Position numbers and translations under genes: made by a program | Shown: one piece after another, positions 37,913 to 46,902 of the stretch | Layout: each line of letters begins with the position of its first letter | Numbering within the stretch: position 1 is the stretch's first letter | Source: Pseudomonas sp. Q2-TVG4-2 | GTDB taxonomy: Bacteria; Pseudomonadota; Gammaproteobacteria; Pseudomonadales; Pseudomonadaceae | DNA length: 64,000 nt | Assembly: GCF_013620795.1 (NCBI RefSeq) | Contig: NZ_LGLW01000004.1 | Span: 310,001 to 374,000, forward strand | Direction of reading: 5' to 3' | Notes under the pieces: model-generated | Told to the model about the DNA's origin: nothing | Databases searched by the model: none | What the model saw: the letters and a program-made list of their open reading frames with translations, nothing else

Positions 37913-40549
37913 TCATCCTGTATTGCGAAGCCCAGCCGCGATACCCGCGACGCTGACCAGCAGCGCCTGTTCCAGAGGGCTTTCTGCCGGATCCGGTTGC
38001 TGCCGTGAGCGGGCCAACAGCTCGGTCTGCATCAGGTGCAGAGGGTCTAGATAGGTGTTGCGCAGGCTGAATGCCTCGAGCGTTTCAGGACTGTGTGCGA
38101 GAAGCTCGGGTTGACCGGTCAGCCCGAGCACCGCCTCCACCGCCTGCGACAATCTGTCACGCAAATCGCGACCCAGCGGGTGCAGTTGCGCGGTGACCAG
38201 ACGTTCGTCGTAGCGACTGGCAATATCAGCGTCTGCCTTGGCCAGCACCATTTCGAGCATATCGATGCGGGTGCTGAAAAAAGGCCAGCGCTGTCGCATC
38301 AGCTGCAAGCGATCGCCCTCGCCGCGGTCCAGCGCGGTTTGTAGCGCCTGTTCCCAGCCCAGCCAGGCGGGCAGCATCAGCCGTGTCTGGGTCCAGGCGA
38401 ATATCCAGGGGATCGCCCGCAGACTTTCGACGCCACCCTCGCGGCGCTTCGACGGCCGACTGCCCAACGGCAGGCGCCCGAGCTCCTGCTCGGGCGTGGC
38501 CTGGCGAAAGTATTCGACGAACTGCGGATGTTCGCGCACCACACTGCGGTATGCCTTGACGCCTTCAGCGGCCAGCTGCTCCATGGTCTCGCGCCAGTCC
38601 GGCTCGGGCATTGGCGGCGGCAGCAGGGTCGCTTCCAGTACCGCGGCCAGATACAGGCTGAGGTTCTGCTCGGCGATATCGGGCAGCCCGAACTTGAAGC
38701 GAATCATTTCGCCCTGTTCAGTGGTACGGAAGCGCCCTGCCACCGAGCCGGGTGGTTGCGAAAGGATCGCCGCATGGGCCGGACCGCCGCCCCGACCTAC
38801 TGTGCCGCCACGACCATGGAACAAAAGCAGTTCGACCTGGTGCGCGCGGCAGATCTCGACGAGGCTTTCCTGCGCGCGGTACTGCGCCCAGGCGGCTGCT
38901 GTAGTGCCGGCATCCTTGGCCGAGTCCGAATAGCCGATCATAACTTCCTGCGGGCCATGCAGGCGCTGGCGATAGCCGGGCAACCCCAGCAACTGATCGA
39001 TGCTGGGGCCGGCGTTGTTCAGGTCGTCAAGGGTCTCGAACAGCGGCACGACGCGCATCGGTCGTTGCAGACCGGCCTCCTTCAGCAGCAGCTGAACTGC
39101 CAGCACGTCCGAGGCGCCCCGAGCCATGGAGATGACATACGAGCCAAGCGATGCACCCGGTGCCTGCGCCACCACGCGGCAGGTCGCCAGCACTTCGGCG
39201 GTTTCGGCCGATGGTTGAAAGTGCGGGGGCAAAAGCGGGCGGCGGTTGTTCAGCTCGCGCTGGAGAAATTCCAGGCGTTGCTGCTCGTCCCACTGATCAT
39301 AGTGACCAACCCCTAGATAATCAGTGATCTCCGCCAAGGCCGCGACATGCCGAGCCGAATCCTGACGAATATCGAGGCGTACGAGAAACAGACCGAACGC
39401 CGCAACCCGGCGCAACGTGTCGAGCAAGATGCCGTCGGCGATGACGCCCATGCCGCAGGCATGCAGCGAGTGGTAGCAAAGTTCCAGCGGTTCGCGTAGC
39501 TCACGGTTGTCCTGCAGCACTGCCAGTGGCGCCGGGTGGTCGTGCTCGACCGCGGCGCTGGCCCAGTCGCGCGTGGCCTGCAGGCGCTCACGGAGGCCCT
39601 TGAGCAACGCCCGGTAAGGTTCGGCTGACTCACCGCTGTGGCGCAGCAGTTCTTCGCTGGCGGTCTGCATCGACAGCGCGGTAATCAGCCCTTCGATGTC
39701 ACGCAGAAGCAGATCAGCCGCTACCCAGCGTGCCAGCAGCAACACTTCGCGGGTCACCTTCGCCGTCACGTTGGGATTACCGTCGCGATCGCCGCCCATC
39801 CAGGATGCAAAGCGGATTGGCGCCGCGTCCAGCGGCAAGTGCAGGGCGGTGCTGCGCTTGAGTGCCTGATCGGTCTGGCGCAGCACATTCGGCAGCGCCT
39901 GCCATAGCGAGTTCTCGATGACAGCGAACCCCCACTTCGCCTCTTCCACCGGCGTCGGCCGGCTGCGACGGATTTCCTCGGTGTGCCAAGCCTCGGCGAT
40001 CAGGCGTTGCAAGCGCAGTTCGATCCCGGCCAGCTCCGCCGCACCGAGATCGGTGTGATCGCGTGCCGCTAGCTGAGCGGCGATAGCGTCGTATTTCTGG
40101 ATCAGGGTACGCCGCGACACTTCGGTCGGGTGTGCCGTCAGCACCAGTTCGATCTCCAGACGGCCTACTTGCCGGGCCAGGAATTCCTGGCCAAAGCCCT
40201 CCCCCTTTAGCCGCTCGAGCAGCCCACTCAGCACGCCGGATTCGAACGGAGCCGGCTCGCCGGGCCGGCGGCGACGCACCTGGTGATACTGCTCGGCGAT
40301 GTTGGCCAGATTGAGGAATTGGTTGAAAGCACGGGTCATCGGCAGCAGCTCGTCATCAGCCAACCCATCAAGGGTCTCCTGCAACAGCCTGGCCCCGTCG
40401 GCCGACCCACGGCGCGCGCTCTTTGCGCCCTTGCGAATGCGTTCGATCTTGTCGAAGAAGGCATCGCCGTGTTGTTCACGGATGGTGTTACCCAGCAGTT
40501 CGCCAAGCAGGTGAACGTTCTCGCGCAGTCGCGCGTCGATCTTCGCCAT
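37913..40549 (-). CDS. ppc: Phosphoenolpyruvate carboxylase
   Basis: An 878-residue anaplerotic enzyme that makes oxaloacetate from PEP and bicarbonate. The catalytic His lies in [14 protein letters not shown], and the substrate loop is [16 protein letters not shown]. The [16 protein letters not shown] glycine-rich loop and the invariant C-terminus ending RNTG are present. The GGGGAG ribosome site precedes 40549. The 249-base gap to adk shows no hairpin that I recognise. Confidence 0.97.
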   Translation of the reverse strand: MAKIDARLRENVHLLGELLGNTIREQHGDAFFDKIERIRKGAKSARRGSADGARLLQETLDGLADDELLPMTRAFNQFLNLANIAEQYHQVRRRRPGEPAPFESGVLSGLLERLKGEGFGQEFLARQVGRLEIELVLTAHPTEVSRRTLIQKYDAIAAQLAARDHTDLGAAELAGIELRLQRLIAEAWHTEEIRRSRPTPVEEAKWGFAVIENSLWQALPNVLRQTDQALKRSTALHLPLDAAPIRFASWMGGDRDGNPNVTAKVTREVLLLARWVAADLLLRDIEGLITALSMQTASEELLRHSGESAEPYRALLKGLRERLQATRDWASAAVEHDHPAPLAVLQDNRELREPLELCYHSLHACGMGVIADGILLDTLRRVAAFGLFLVRLDIRQDSARHVAALAEITDYLGVGHYDQWDEQQRLEFLQRELNNRRPLLPPHFQPSAETAEVLATCRVVAQAPGASLGSYVISMARGASDVLAVQLLLKEAGLQRPMRVVPLFETLDDLNNAGPSIDQLLGLPGYRQRLHGPQEVMIGYSDSAKDAGTTAAAWAQYRAQESLVEICRAHQVELLLFHGRGGTVGRGGGPAHAAILSQPPGSVAGRFRTTEQGEMIRFKFGLPDIAEQNLSLYLAAVLEATLLPPPMPEPDWRETMEQLAAEGVKAYRSVVREHPQFVEYFRQATPEQELGRLPLGSRPSKRREGGVESLRAIPWIFAWTQTRLMLPAWLGWEQALQTALDRGEGDRLQLMRQRWPFFSTRIDMLEMVLAKADADIASRYDERLVTAQLHPLGRDLRDRLSQAVEAVLGLTGQPELLAHSPETLEAFSLRNTYLDPLHLMQTELLARSRQQPDPAESPLEQALLVSVAGIAAGLRNTG

Positions 40550-40749
40550 GTTCGTGTCTCCCCAGGCCGCGCCACTTAAGGCTCACAACCGATATGCAAC
40601 CGATGCTGAACGGCTACGCTTTAAGAACCCTCCAAACAGAGTGCCCAGCGTGTTCGTCGAAGACAAGGCATGGCAAGAGAAGTCTGTCCGACGGCCGCTC
40701 GCCTTACACGCCACTATCGCTCGCCACGGCGAGCTAAGGATGGAGCTAG

Positions 40750-41091
40750 ATGAAGATTTCAGAACTGGTCCGGGAATGGGAAAGTAGCGCTACCGGCCGC
40801 ATGAGCACCCAGCACTACAACATTCCACTGGATGTTGAAAGCGCTGCCCGGCTGGCTGCTCTGGCGGAGATGTATCCAAAGCGCAGCACAGAAGAGCTGC
40901 TGGGAGAACTGGTCGGCGCCGCGCTCGAGGCCATCGAGACCAGCCTTCCCTATCAACGGGGCAGTAAGGTTATCGCCACCGACGAGCAAGGCGATCCGGT
41001 CTACGAAGACGTTGGTCCGACGCCGCGTTTTCTTGCCCTTTCGCGCAAGCATCTCGAGCGCCTGCTTGCCGAGCAATCGGAACAGTCCTGA
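40750..41091 (+). CDS. Conserved hypothetical protein, possible ribbon-helix-helix fold
   Basis: A 113-residue protein with a strong ribosome site (AAGGATGGAG). The middle, QHYNIPLDVESAARLAALAE, followed by KRSTEELLGELVGAALEAIE, has the strand-helix-turn-helix pattern of CopG/MetJ-type ribbon-helix-helix proteins, but the charged DNA-contact strand residues are not obvious. I recall a gene of the same size next to ppc in P. aeruginosa (PA3688), with no named function. It is divergent from ppc. Confidence 0.7.
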   Translation: MKISELVREWESSATGRMSTQHYNIPLDVESAARLAALAEMYPKRSTEELLGELVGAALEAIETSLPYQRGSKVIATDEQGDPVYEDVGPTPRFLALSRKHLERLLAEQSEQS

Positions 41092-41309
41092 TCTGACAAC
41101 CATCGATCCGAGGTGTCCCGCAGGGCCGCCTCGCTCTCTTCGACGGCTCTAAAAAGCCTCGTCCAGGCGTTTCGTTTGCTTTTCCGCTGGAACGAATGCG
41201 GCCCGATGCCCTCACAAAAACATGCCCGTTCTGATTGCCGGCCCTTCCCGTCAGGGCAGACACAAGGCTCGCGGGTACCGTTTTCCCGATCCTCCATTGG
41301 AGACTGGCC

Positions 41310-41705
41310 ATGAAAATGAACACCATCAAAAGCCCCCTGTCGCGTTTTCAGTTACCCAAGCTGGCCGCCGTTGCGCTGGGCGGTCTGCTGCTGGTTGGTT
41401 GTGCTGGCAATCCACCGAACGAACAGTTCGCCGTAACCGAATCAGCGGTGCGTAGCGCAGTCAGCGCTGGCGGTGCCGAATACGCCGCGGTGGAAATGCG
41501 CGCCGCGCAGGAGAAATGGAAGCAGGCCGAACTGGCCATGCAGAAGGAAAATTACGACGAGGCCCGCAAGCTCGCCGAACAGGCCGAGTGGGACGCACGC
41601 GTTGCCGAGCGCAAAGCCCAGGCAGCCAAGGCGCAGAAGGCGGTAGAGGACGCCAACCGGGGGATCCAAGAACTGCGCGAAGAAAGCATGCGCGGCGTTC
41701 AGTGA
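41310..41705 (+). CDS. DUF4398 domain lipoprotein
   Basis: A 131-residue lipoprotein: lipobox LLLVGC, then NPPNEQFAVTESAVRSAVSAG and a long Lys/Glu/Ala coiled-coil helix (AQEKWKQAELAMQKENYDEA, AEQAEWDARVAERKAQ). The DUF4398 domain typically pairs with an OmpA-like lipoprotein, as here with lptF 50 bases downstream. The start at 41310 follows TTGGAG by eight bases. It probably acts with LptF at the outer membrane-peptidoglycan interface. Confidence 0.9.
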   Translation: MKMNTIKSPLSRFQLPKLAAVALGGLLLVGCAGNPPNEQFAVTESAVRSAVSAGGAEYAAVEMRAAQEKWKQAELAMQKENYDEARKLAEQAEWDARVAERKAQAAKAQKAVEDANRGIQELREESMRGVQ

Positions 41706-41755
41706 TCGCACCGTTCAACTCTCAATGCCTTCCCTTCCATACAGGATGATTCGTT

Positions 41756-42559
41756 ATGAATAAATTACTGACTCTCCCTACCGCGCTGGCCATGACCATC
41801 GGGCTGGCAGCCTGTTCGTCGCAGCCCAACGACAACCTCGAGCAAGCACGCGGGCAGTATTCGCAACTGCAGGCCGACGCCCGCTCCAGCCGCCTGGCCG
41901 CGCTGGAAACCGAAGACGCAGGCAAGATGCTGGAGAAAGCCAACCAGGCTTATCTGAACGACGCGAACGAGGAAAAGGTGGATCAGTTGGCCTATCTGGC
42001 CAAGCGCCGAATAGAGCTGGCCGAGCAGACCATCGCGCTGCGCACTGCCGAGCAGGAAATTGAGAAGGCTTCGGCCAAACGCGCCGAAGCCCGACTCGAA
42101 TCCCGCGAGCAGCAACTCAAGCGCCAGCAGGACGAGATCCGCCAGCTGCAACAGGATCTGCAAGCCAAGCAGACCGAACGCGGCACGCTTGTGACCTTCG
42201 GTGACGTGCTGTTCGACCTCAACAAGGCGCAACTCAAGCCGAGCGGCATGCGCGGGGTGCACAAGCTCGCCGAGTTCCTCAGTGAGAACCCCGAGCGCAA
42301 GGTAGTGGTTGAAGGTTATACCGACAGCACCGGCTCGGATGCCTATAACCAGCAGCTTTCCGAACGCCGCGCCGAGTCCGTCAGGCGCGCATTGACCCAC
42401 GCTGGGGTCGATGCGCAGCGCATCCAGACGGTCGGCTACGGTGAAGAGTATCCAGTAGCGAGCAACGACTCGAACTCCGGCCGGGCGATCAACCGTCGCG
42501 TTGAAGTGACGATTTCCAACGACAACCAGCGCGTCGCGCCGCGCTCATCCATGGAGTGA
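41756..42559 (+). CDS. lptF: OmpA-family lipoprotein LptF
   Basis: A 267-residue outer-membrane lipoprotein. Lipobox GLAACS is followed by a coiled-coil segment (about 35-135) and a C-terminal OmpA/peptidoglycan-binding domain: TLVTFGDVLFDLNKAQLKP, then VVVEGYTDSTGSDAYNQQLS and RRAESVRRAL, with NRRVEV at the end. It matches P. aeruginosa LptF (PA3692), whose gene has the same DUF4398 neighbour. There LptF is controlled by AlgU and linked to envelope stress survival. I do not see a convincing AlgU promoter here. Confidence 0.9.
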   Translation: MNKLLTLPTALAMTIGLAACSSQPNDNLEQARGQYSQLQADARSSRLAALETEDAGKMLEKANQAYLNDANEEKVDQLAYLAKRRIELAEQTIALRTAEQEIEKASAKRAEARLESREQQLKRQQDEIRQLQQDLQAKQTERGTLVTFGDVLFDLNKAQLKPSGMRGVHKLAEFLSENPERKVVVEGYTDSTGSDAYNQQLSERRAESVRRALTHAGVDAQRIQTVGYGEEYPVASNDSNSGRAINRRVEVTISNDNQRVAPRSSME

Positions 42560-42561
42560 AG

Positions 42562-42667
42562 AAATGCCTCGCCGGAAAGCCGGCGATAGCATTTGGCAAC
42601 TGCCGCAGCCCGCGCTCATGGCGGGCCAATGAGATGGTACCCCCCACACCGTCTCGCGGGGTGGGGG
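42562..42667. terminator. Two hairpins between convergent lptF and a hypothetical gene
   Basis: The first is AAATGC-C-TCGCCGG-AAAG-CCGGCGA-TA-GCATTT (42562-42594), directly after the lptF stop. The second pairs CCCCCCACACC (42640-42650) with GGGGTGGGGG (42658-42667). Together they can end transcripts from both sides. Neither has a long U-tract. Confidence 0.6.
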
Positions 42668-42712
42668 ATAACCATAGAGGGTAGACGTGCCAAACGACAG
42701 GCGAGTCCTGGA

Positions 42713-43051
42713 TCAGGGCTTGTTTGTCGGCTCCTTAGCGGTCGGCGCCTTCTGCCCCATGCAACGAACAGCACGCTTGCGGCCGTCGACCAGCACACCG
42801 GTCAGCCCCTTCTGCTCGGTGTCGAAAAGCACCAGCACACCATCAATGCATTCGGCTACCTGCGGCGCCGGCTTGAGCGAGACGCGATAGTCTTCGCCGG
42901 GAACGGTCTTGAGCATCGTGTAGTCGGCCAACAAAAGCGCGTCCTCCGGCTTGGCAACATGCAAGTAACCATAATAAAACAGCACCGCAACGGTACCGAT
43001 GACGCTGCCGATGGCGGTGAGGATCAGCGGAATGGGGTTACGTTCGGACAT
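42713..43051 (-). CDS. Hypothetical single-pass membrane protein
   Basis: A 112-residue protein with an N-terminal transmembrane helix (IPLILTAIGSVIGTVAVLFYYG, residues 7-27 approximately) and a periplasmic or cytoplasmic domain that contains two Cys (VAECIDG and AVRCMGQ), possibly disulfide-linked. The start at 43051 has AGGCGAG upstream. I do not recognise the family. It is convergent with lptF across the two hairpins. Confidence 0.65.
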   Translation of the reverse strand: MSERNPIPLILTAIGSVIGTVAVLFYYGYLHVAKPEDALLLADYTMLKTVPGEDYRVSLKPAPQVAECIDGVLVLFDTEQKGLTGVLVDGRKRAVRCMGQKAPTAKEPTNKP

Positions 43052-43333
43052 GGACGGGCTCGCCTGATCAAAGAGGCGGCATTGTCGCAAAATTGACCCG
43101 CCACGGGCCAAGGCCGCGCCGACAAATCGAACACGCCGCGTTCGGAGCAAGGTTCAGCAGCGAACATGGCCACCCTTGTGCCAGCAAGCTTTGCTTCTGG
43201 TGATTGCCTGCCATCGCCGCTGCGAATAACGCTTCACGCGCGTGCGATTAGACCTGATGGTTGATCCAATTCGGTGTGCTGCTATGCCTGCTGCACGGCG
43301 CCATACCACTCCATTCGACAGGACGAGCCCGCC

Positions 43334-44902
43334 ATGGATATCTCCGCCCGCCCCGACGCCATAGTCCTTGATCAGCCCTTTACAGCTATTCCCGCGCTGA
43401 TCACGCACTGGGCAAAGTATCGGCCCGATCATCCCGCCCTGATCCAAGACGAGTGTCGCTTGAGCTTCGCCCAGCTTGACGCGCGCATGAACAGCGTTGC
43501 TGCCGCGCTGCAGCGCGACGGCTTGAAACCCGGCGACGCGCTGGCGATCTGCGCCTTCAATTCCATTGACTACGCGACAGTATTTCTCGGCGCGTTGCGC
43601 GCGGGTGTCGCCGTGGCGCCGCTGGCGCCCTCGGCCAGTGCCGAAAGCCTGCTGACCATGCTGACGGACGCCTCGCCGCGCCTGCTGTTCGTCGACGCGC
43701 CTTCGGCGCAGCACCTGGAGCCGGTGACCGCGCAGCTGCCCTGTCCAACCCTGCGACTGGATCAGACCGCAGCGAACGGACTGTCAGCGTGGCTGAGCGA
43801 TGCGACGCCGGAACCGGTAGCGATCCAGCCAGCCTGGGCGTTCAACATCATCTATTCCTCCGGCACCACCGGCGAGCCCAAGGGCATCGTGCAGTCCCAT
43901 GCGATGCGTTGGGCGCATGTGCGCCGCAGCGCTGCTTACGGATATGGCGAAAATGCCACCACGCTGATCTCCACGCCGCTGTATTCCAACACCACATTGG
44001 TGGCCTTTCTGCCGACACTGGCGCTGGGCAGCACCGTGGTGCTGATGAGCAAGTTCGAGGCCGGCGAATACCTGCGACTGACGCAGCAACACGGCGTCAC
44101 GCATACCATGCTGGTGCCGGTGCAATACCAGCGGATCATGGCGCGCGACGACTTCGATCAGTACGACCTCAGCCGCTTCCGCTACAAGATGTGCACCAGT
44201 GCACCGTTCGGAGCGGCGCTCAAAGCTGATGTGCTGGCGCGTTGGCCAGGTGGGTTGATAGACACCTACGGAATGACCGAAGGGGGCGGTACCTGCATCC
44301 TCGCCGCCCACGAATACCCCGACAAGCTGCACACTGTCGGCAGACCGGCCGAAGGGCATGACATCCGCGTGATCGACGACGAGGGCAAGGAATTGCCCAA
44401 GGGCGCCATCGGCGAGATCGTCGGGCATTCCCCGGCGATGATGATCGGCTACCTGAACAAGCCGGAAAAAACCGCCGAAGCCGAATGGTACGACCCCAGC
44501 GGCAAGCGCTTCATCCGCACCGGCGACATCGGCCGCTTCGATGATGAGGGCTTTCTCACCCTGCTCGACCGCAAGAAGGACATGATCATCTCGGGCGGCT
44601 TCAACCTTTATCCGAGCGATCTCGAGGCAATACTGCGCGAGCATTCGGCAATCGCCGACGTAGCGGTGGTCGGAGTGCCGTCCACGCGCTGGGGCGAGAC
44701 GCCCGTAGCCTTCGTCGTGCGTGCAGCCGGTGCCGCGGAAACGTCCGAGGCGCTGCTGGATTGGTTCAACGGTCGCGTCGGCAAGACCCAGCGGCTAGCA
44801 CATATGGAACTGACTGACGAGCTGCCGCGTAGCGCCATTGGCAAGGTGCTCAAGCGGGAGCTGCGCGATCGCTATCTGGCTGAACACGGCGCCGTGGACT
44901 AA
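43334..44902 (+). CDS. AMP-dependent acyl-CoA synthetase/ligase
   Basis: A 522-residue class I adenylate-forming enzyme. The P-loop motif is YSSGTTGEPKGIV, A5 is TYGMTEGGG, A7-A8 is RTGDIGRFDDEGFLTLLDRK then KDMIISGGFNLYPSD, and the A10 Lys lies in RSAIGKVLKREL. It should activate a carboxylate with ATP and CoA. The start at 43334 has AGGACGAG upstream. It lies on the opposite strand from the acyl-CoA operon that starts at 45088, with a REPIN between, so it may belong to the same catabolic island or be independent. The substrate is unknown. Confidence 0.9.
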   Translation: MDISARPDAIVLDQPFTAIPALITHWAKYRPDHPALIQDECRLSFAQLDARMNSVAAALQRDGLKPGDALAICAFNSIDYATVFLGALRAGVAVAPLAPSASAESLLTMLTDASPRLLFVDAPSAQHLEPVTAQLPCPTLRLDQTAANGLSAWLSDATPEPVAIQPAWAFNIIYSSGTTGEPKGIVQSHAMRWAHVRRSAAYGYGENATTLISTPLYSNTTLVAFLPTLALGSTVVLMSKFEAGEYLRLTQQHGVTHTMLVPVQYQRIMARDDFDQYDLSRFRYKMCTSAPFGAALKADVLARWPGGLIDTYGMTEGGGTCILAAHEYPDKLHTVGRPAEGHDIRVIDDEGKELPKGAIGEIVGHSPAMMIGYLNKPEKTAEAEWYDPSGKRFIRTGDIGRFDDEGFLTLLDRKKDMIISGGFNLYPSDLEAILREHSAIADVAVVGVPSTRWGETPVAFVVRAAGAAETSEALLDWFNGRVGKTQRLAHMELTDELPRSAIGKVLKRELRDRYLAEHGAVD

Positions 44903-44983
44903 GCAGACCAGCCATACCACCGGGCAGGCGGATGACAATCCCGCTGCTCCGGTGCAGGCCTCGGCAGTGTGCTGTGGATTTTT

Positions 44984-45062
44984 GTAGGAGGCCCGCCTCG
45001 GGGCGAAGCTTTTGGCTTTGAGCCGGCAGAGAGTGTGCTTTCGCCACGGGTCGCGCCTCCCA
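44984..45062. repeat. REPIN, inverted pair (same type as at 10.7 kb)
   Basis: The left half, GTAGGAGGCCCGCCTCGGGG then CGAAGC (44984-45009), is inverted relative to the right half (45036-45062), whose reverse complement starts TGGGAGGCGCGACCCGTGG. It lies between the convergent ligase and hydroxyacid dehydrogenase genes and shares its REP sequence with the cluster at 10676-10935. Confidence 0.75.
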
Positions 45063-45087
45063 CCGAAGCGCTCCGAGCATGGCGTTC

Positions 45088-46017
45088 TCAATAGCCTCGG
45101 TCGATATCAATGACGCCGCTAATGGCTTGGCCCTGTTCCAGCGAGGCGATCTTCCCAGCGATCTGGGCAATAGTCGCTTCGCGCAGGGTGCGTGCCGAGA
45201 CGTGCGGGGTGATGTTCACCTGCGGCATGCTCCAGAACGGATGCGTCGTCGGCAGCGGTTCCTCACGGAAGACGTCGAGCACGGCGCGCGATACGCGGCC
45301 CTCTTCGATGGCGCGACAGAGATCCTGGTCCACCAGATGCTCGCCGCGTCCGACGTTGATGACCACAGCATCGGGTCTTAGCCGCGACAGCAGCGAGTGA
45401 TCGATCAGATCGCGCGTGCTGTCAGTCAGTGGCAGCGTGTTGATCAGTACTCGGGTCTCACCAAGGAATCCGTCGAGTTCCGCCTCGCCGGCAAAACTGC
45501 GGACGCCGTCGATGGCGTAAGTGGAGCGCGCCCAGCCGCACACGGGATACTCCAGTCCCGCCAGGGTGCGCGCGACACGCTGGCCGATATGACCCAGCCC
45601 GAGCACGCCGACCGGCCACTCGCTGCGTTCAATCGGCCGGCGGAGTTTCCACTGGCCCGCGGCTTGCTGCTCACGATAGACGTCCATGTCGCGAGAGATG
45701 CCGATGACGTGATAAGCGACGTATTCGGCCATTTGCACCGCCATGCCCGCGTCCTCAAGACGCACCACCGGGATATTGCGCGGCAGGTTCGGTACCTGCA
45801 CCAGCGCGTCCACGCCAGCGCCGAGGTTGAAGACGGCCTTGAGCTGCGGTTCCCTGTCGAACAGCGCCGCCGGTGGGTGCCAGACGATGGCGTAATCGGC
45901 ATTGCAGCTCGGCATGTCCGAGTGCCAGACCTGAATTTGCGCCTCCGGCAGGTGCTGCTGAATTAGATTGGTCCAGCGCTCCGGTTTGGGATCGGCGGCA
46001 ACGAAAAGGATTTTCAT
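45088..46017 (-). CDS. D-2-hydroxyacid dehydrogenase, GhrA-type
   Basis: A 309-residue NAD(P)H-linked enzyme of the glyoxylate/hydroxypyruvate reductase A group. The dinucleotide motif is GVLGLGHIGQRVA. The catalytic Arg is in NVGRGEHLVDQD, the Glu in DVFREEPLP and the His in VNITPHVSA. Its start at 46017 gives the usual MKILFVAADP beginning. It is the last gene of the eight-gene operon, 74 bases after the class II aldolase. It probably interconverts a 2-oxoacid and a 2-hydroxyacid made from the imported compound; the actual substrate is not known. Confidence 0.9.
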   Translation of the reverse strand: MKILFVAADPKPERWTNLIQQHLPEAQIQVWHSDMPSCNADYAIVWHPPAALFDREPQLKAVFNLGAGVDALVQVPNLPRNIPVVRLEDAGMAVQMAEYVAYHVIGISRDMDVYREQQAAGQWKLRRPIERSEWPVGVLGLGHIGQRVARTLAGLEYPVCGWARSTYAIDGVRSFAGEAELDGFLGETRVLINTLPLTDSTRDLIDHSLLSRLRPDAVVINVGRGEHLVDQDLCRAIEEGRVSRAVLDVFREEPLPTTHPFWSMPQVNITPHVSARTLREATIAQIAGKIASLEQGQAISGVIDIDRGY

Positions 46018-46091
46018 GGGCACTCTACTTCTGCTCTGTTGAAAAAAAGAGGCCACCTGCCCAGCAGGCGGCCCGTGGCGCCAGCCGAGAG

Positions 46092-46838
46092 CTATATCGC
46101 ATAGACGTGACCGTTGGCCTCCAACAGGCGCAACAAGGCCGGCCAGGTCAGCTTGGCCGCGCTGCCCAACTCCGCAGACTGCTGGCGCGTGGTTTCAATG
46201 GCCGCGGCGGATGGCAAATGAGTCGGGCCGCAGGATTGAGCGCGCACCTGAATCTCGCAGGCCTTCATCAAGAAATACAGGTAGGTGAAGGCTTCGGCGA
46301 CGGTACCGCCGGCGGTGAGCACGCCATGGTTGCGCAGCATCATCATCTGTTTGTCGCCGAGGTCGCGGATCAGCCGCTCGCGTTCGCTGAGATCCAGCGC
46401 GACACCTTCGTACTCGTGGTAACAGAGATGATCGAGGCAGAGCATCGCCGTCTGACTCAACGGCAACAATCCATCACGATGCGCGGATACCGCCACCCCA
46501 TCAGGGGCATGCAGGTGCATGACCGCACCGGCGTCCTCACGGCCCATGTGAATGGCGCTGTGAATAGTGAAACCAGCCGGATTAACCCGGTGCAGGCTGC
46601 CGCTCTGGACAATCTGCCCGTCACGGTCGACCTTCACCAGCGACGAGGCGGTGATTTCCTGGAATAGCAGGCCGTACGGATTAATTAGAAAGTGATGATC
46701 AGGACCCGGTACGCGCGCCGACAGGTGAGTAAAAACCAGATCGTCCCAGCCGAAGTGCGCCACCAGTCGATACGCCGCAGCGAGGTCCTTGCGCACCTGC
46801 CATTCCGCGTCCCGATTCGTCGGCGTTGAATCTTGCAT
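46092..46838 (-). CDS. Class II aldolase/adducin family protein
   Basis: A 248-residue protein with the metal-binding HLH pair (His108 and His110 in AVMHLHAP) and a late MLRNHGVLTAGG, which gives the third His. The region that holds the catalytic Glu in fuculose-phosphate aldolase reads NPAGFTIHSAIH, so the acid appears to be absent. It may therefore be a lyase or hydrolase of another kind, or a non-catalytic adducin-like protein. GGAGAAGATGCT precedes the start. It follows the CoA ligase by 64 bases in the operon. Confidence 0.88.
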   Translation of the reverse strand: MQDSTPTNRDAEWQVRKDLAAAYRLVAHFGWDDLVFTHLSARVPGPDHHFLINPYGLLFQEITASSLVKVDRDGQIVQSGSLHRVNPAGFTIHSAIHMGREDAGAVMHLHAPDGVAVSAHRDGLLPLSQTAMLCLDHLCYHEYEGVALDLSERERLIRDLGDKQMMMLRNHGVLTAGGTVAEAFTYLYFLMKACEIQVRAQSCGPTHLPSAAAIETTRQQSAELGSAAKLTWPALLRLLEANGHVYAI

Positions 46839-46902
46839 AGCATCTTCTCCATTGGTTTCGAAGGCGCCAGGTGGCGCATGGCCCGCAACCGCTACGCTGG
46901 TG

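Noticed and set aside
41092..41309. AlgU-type promoter before DUF4398-lptF
   Set aside because: I looked for GAACTT with TCTGA at the correct spacing and found only poor partial matches.
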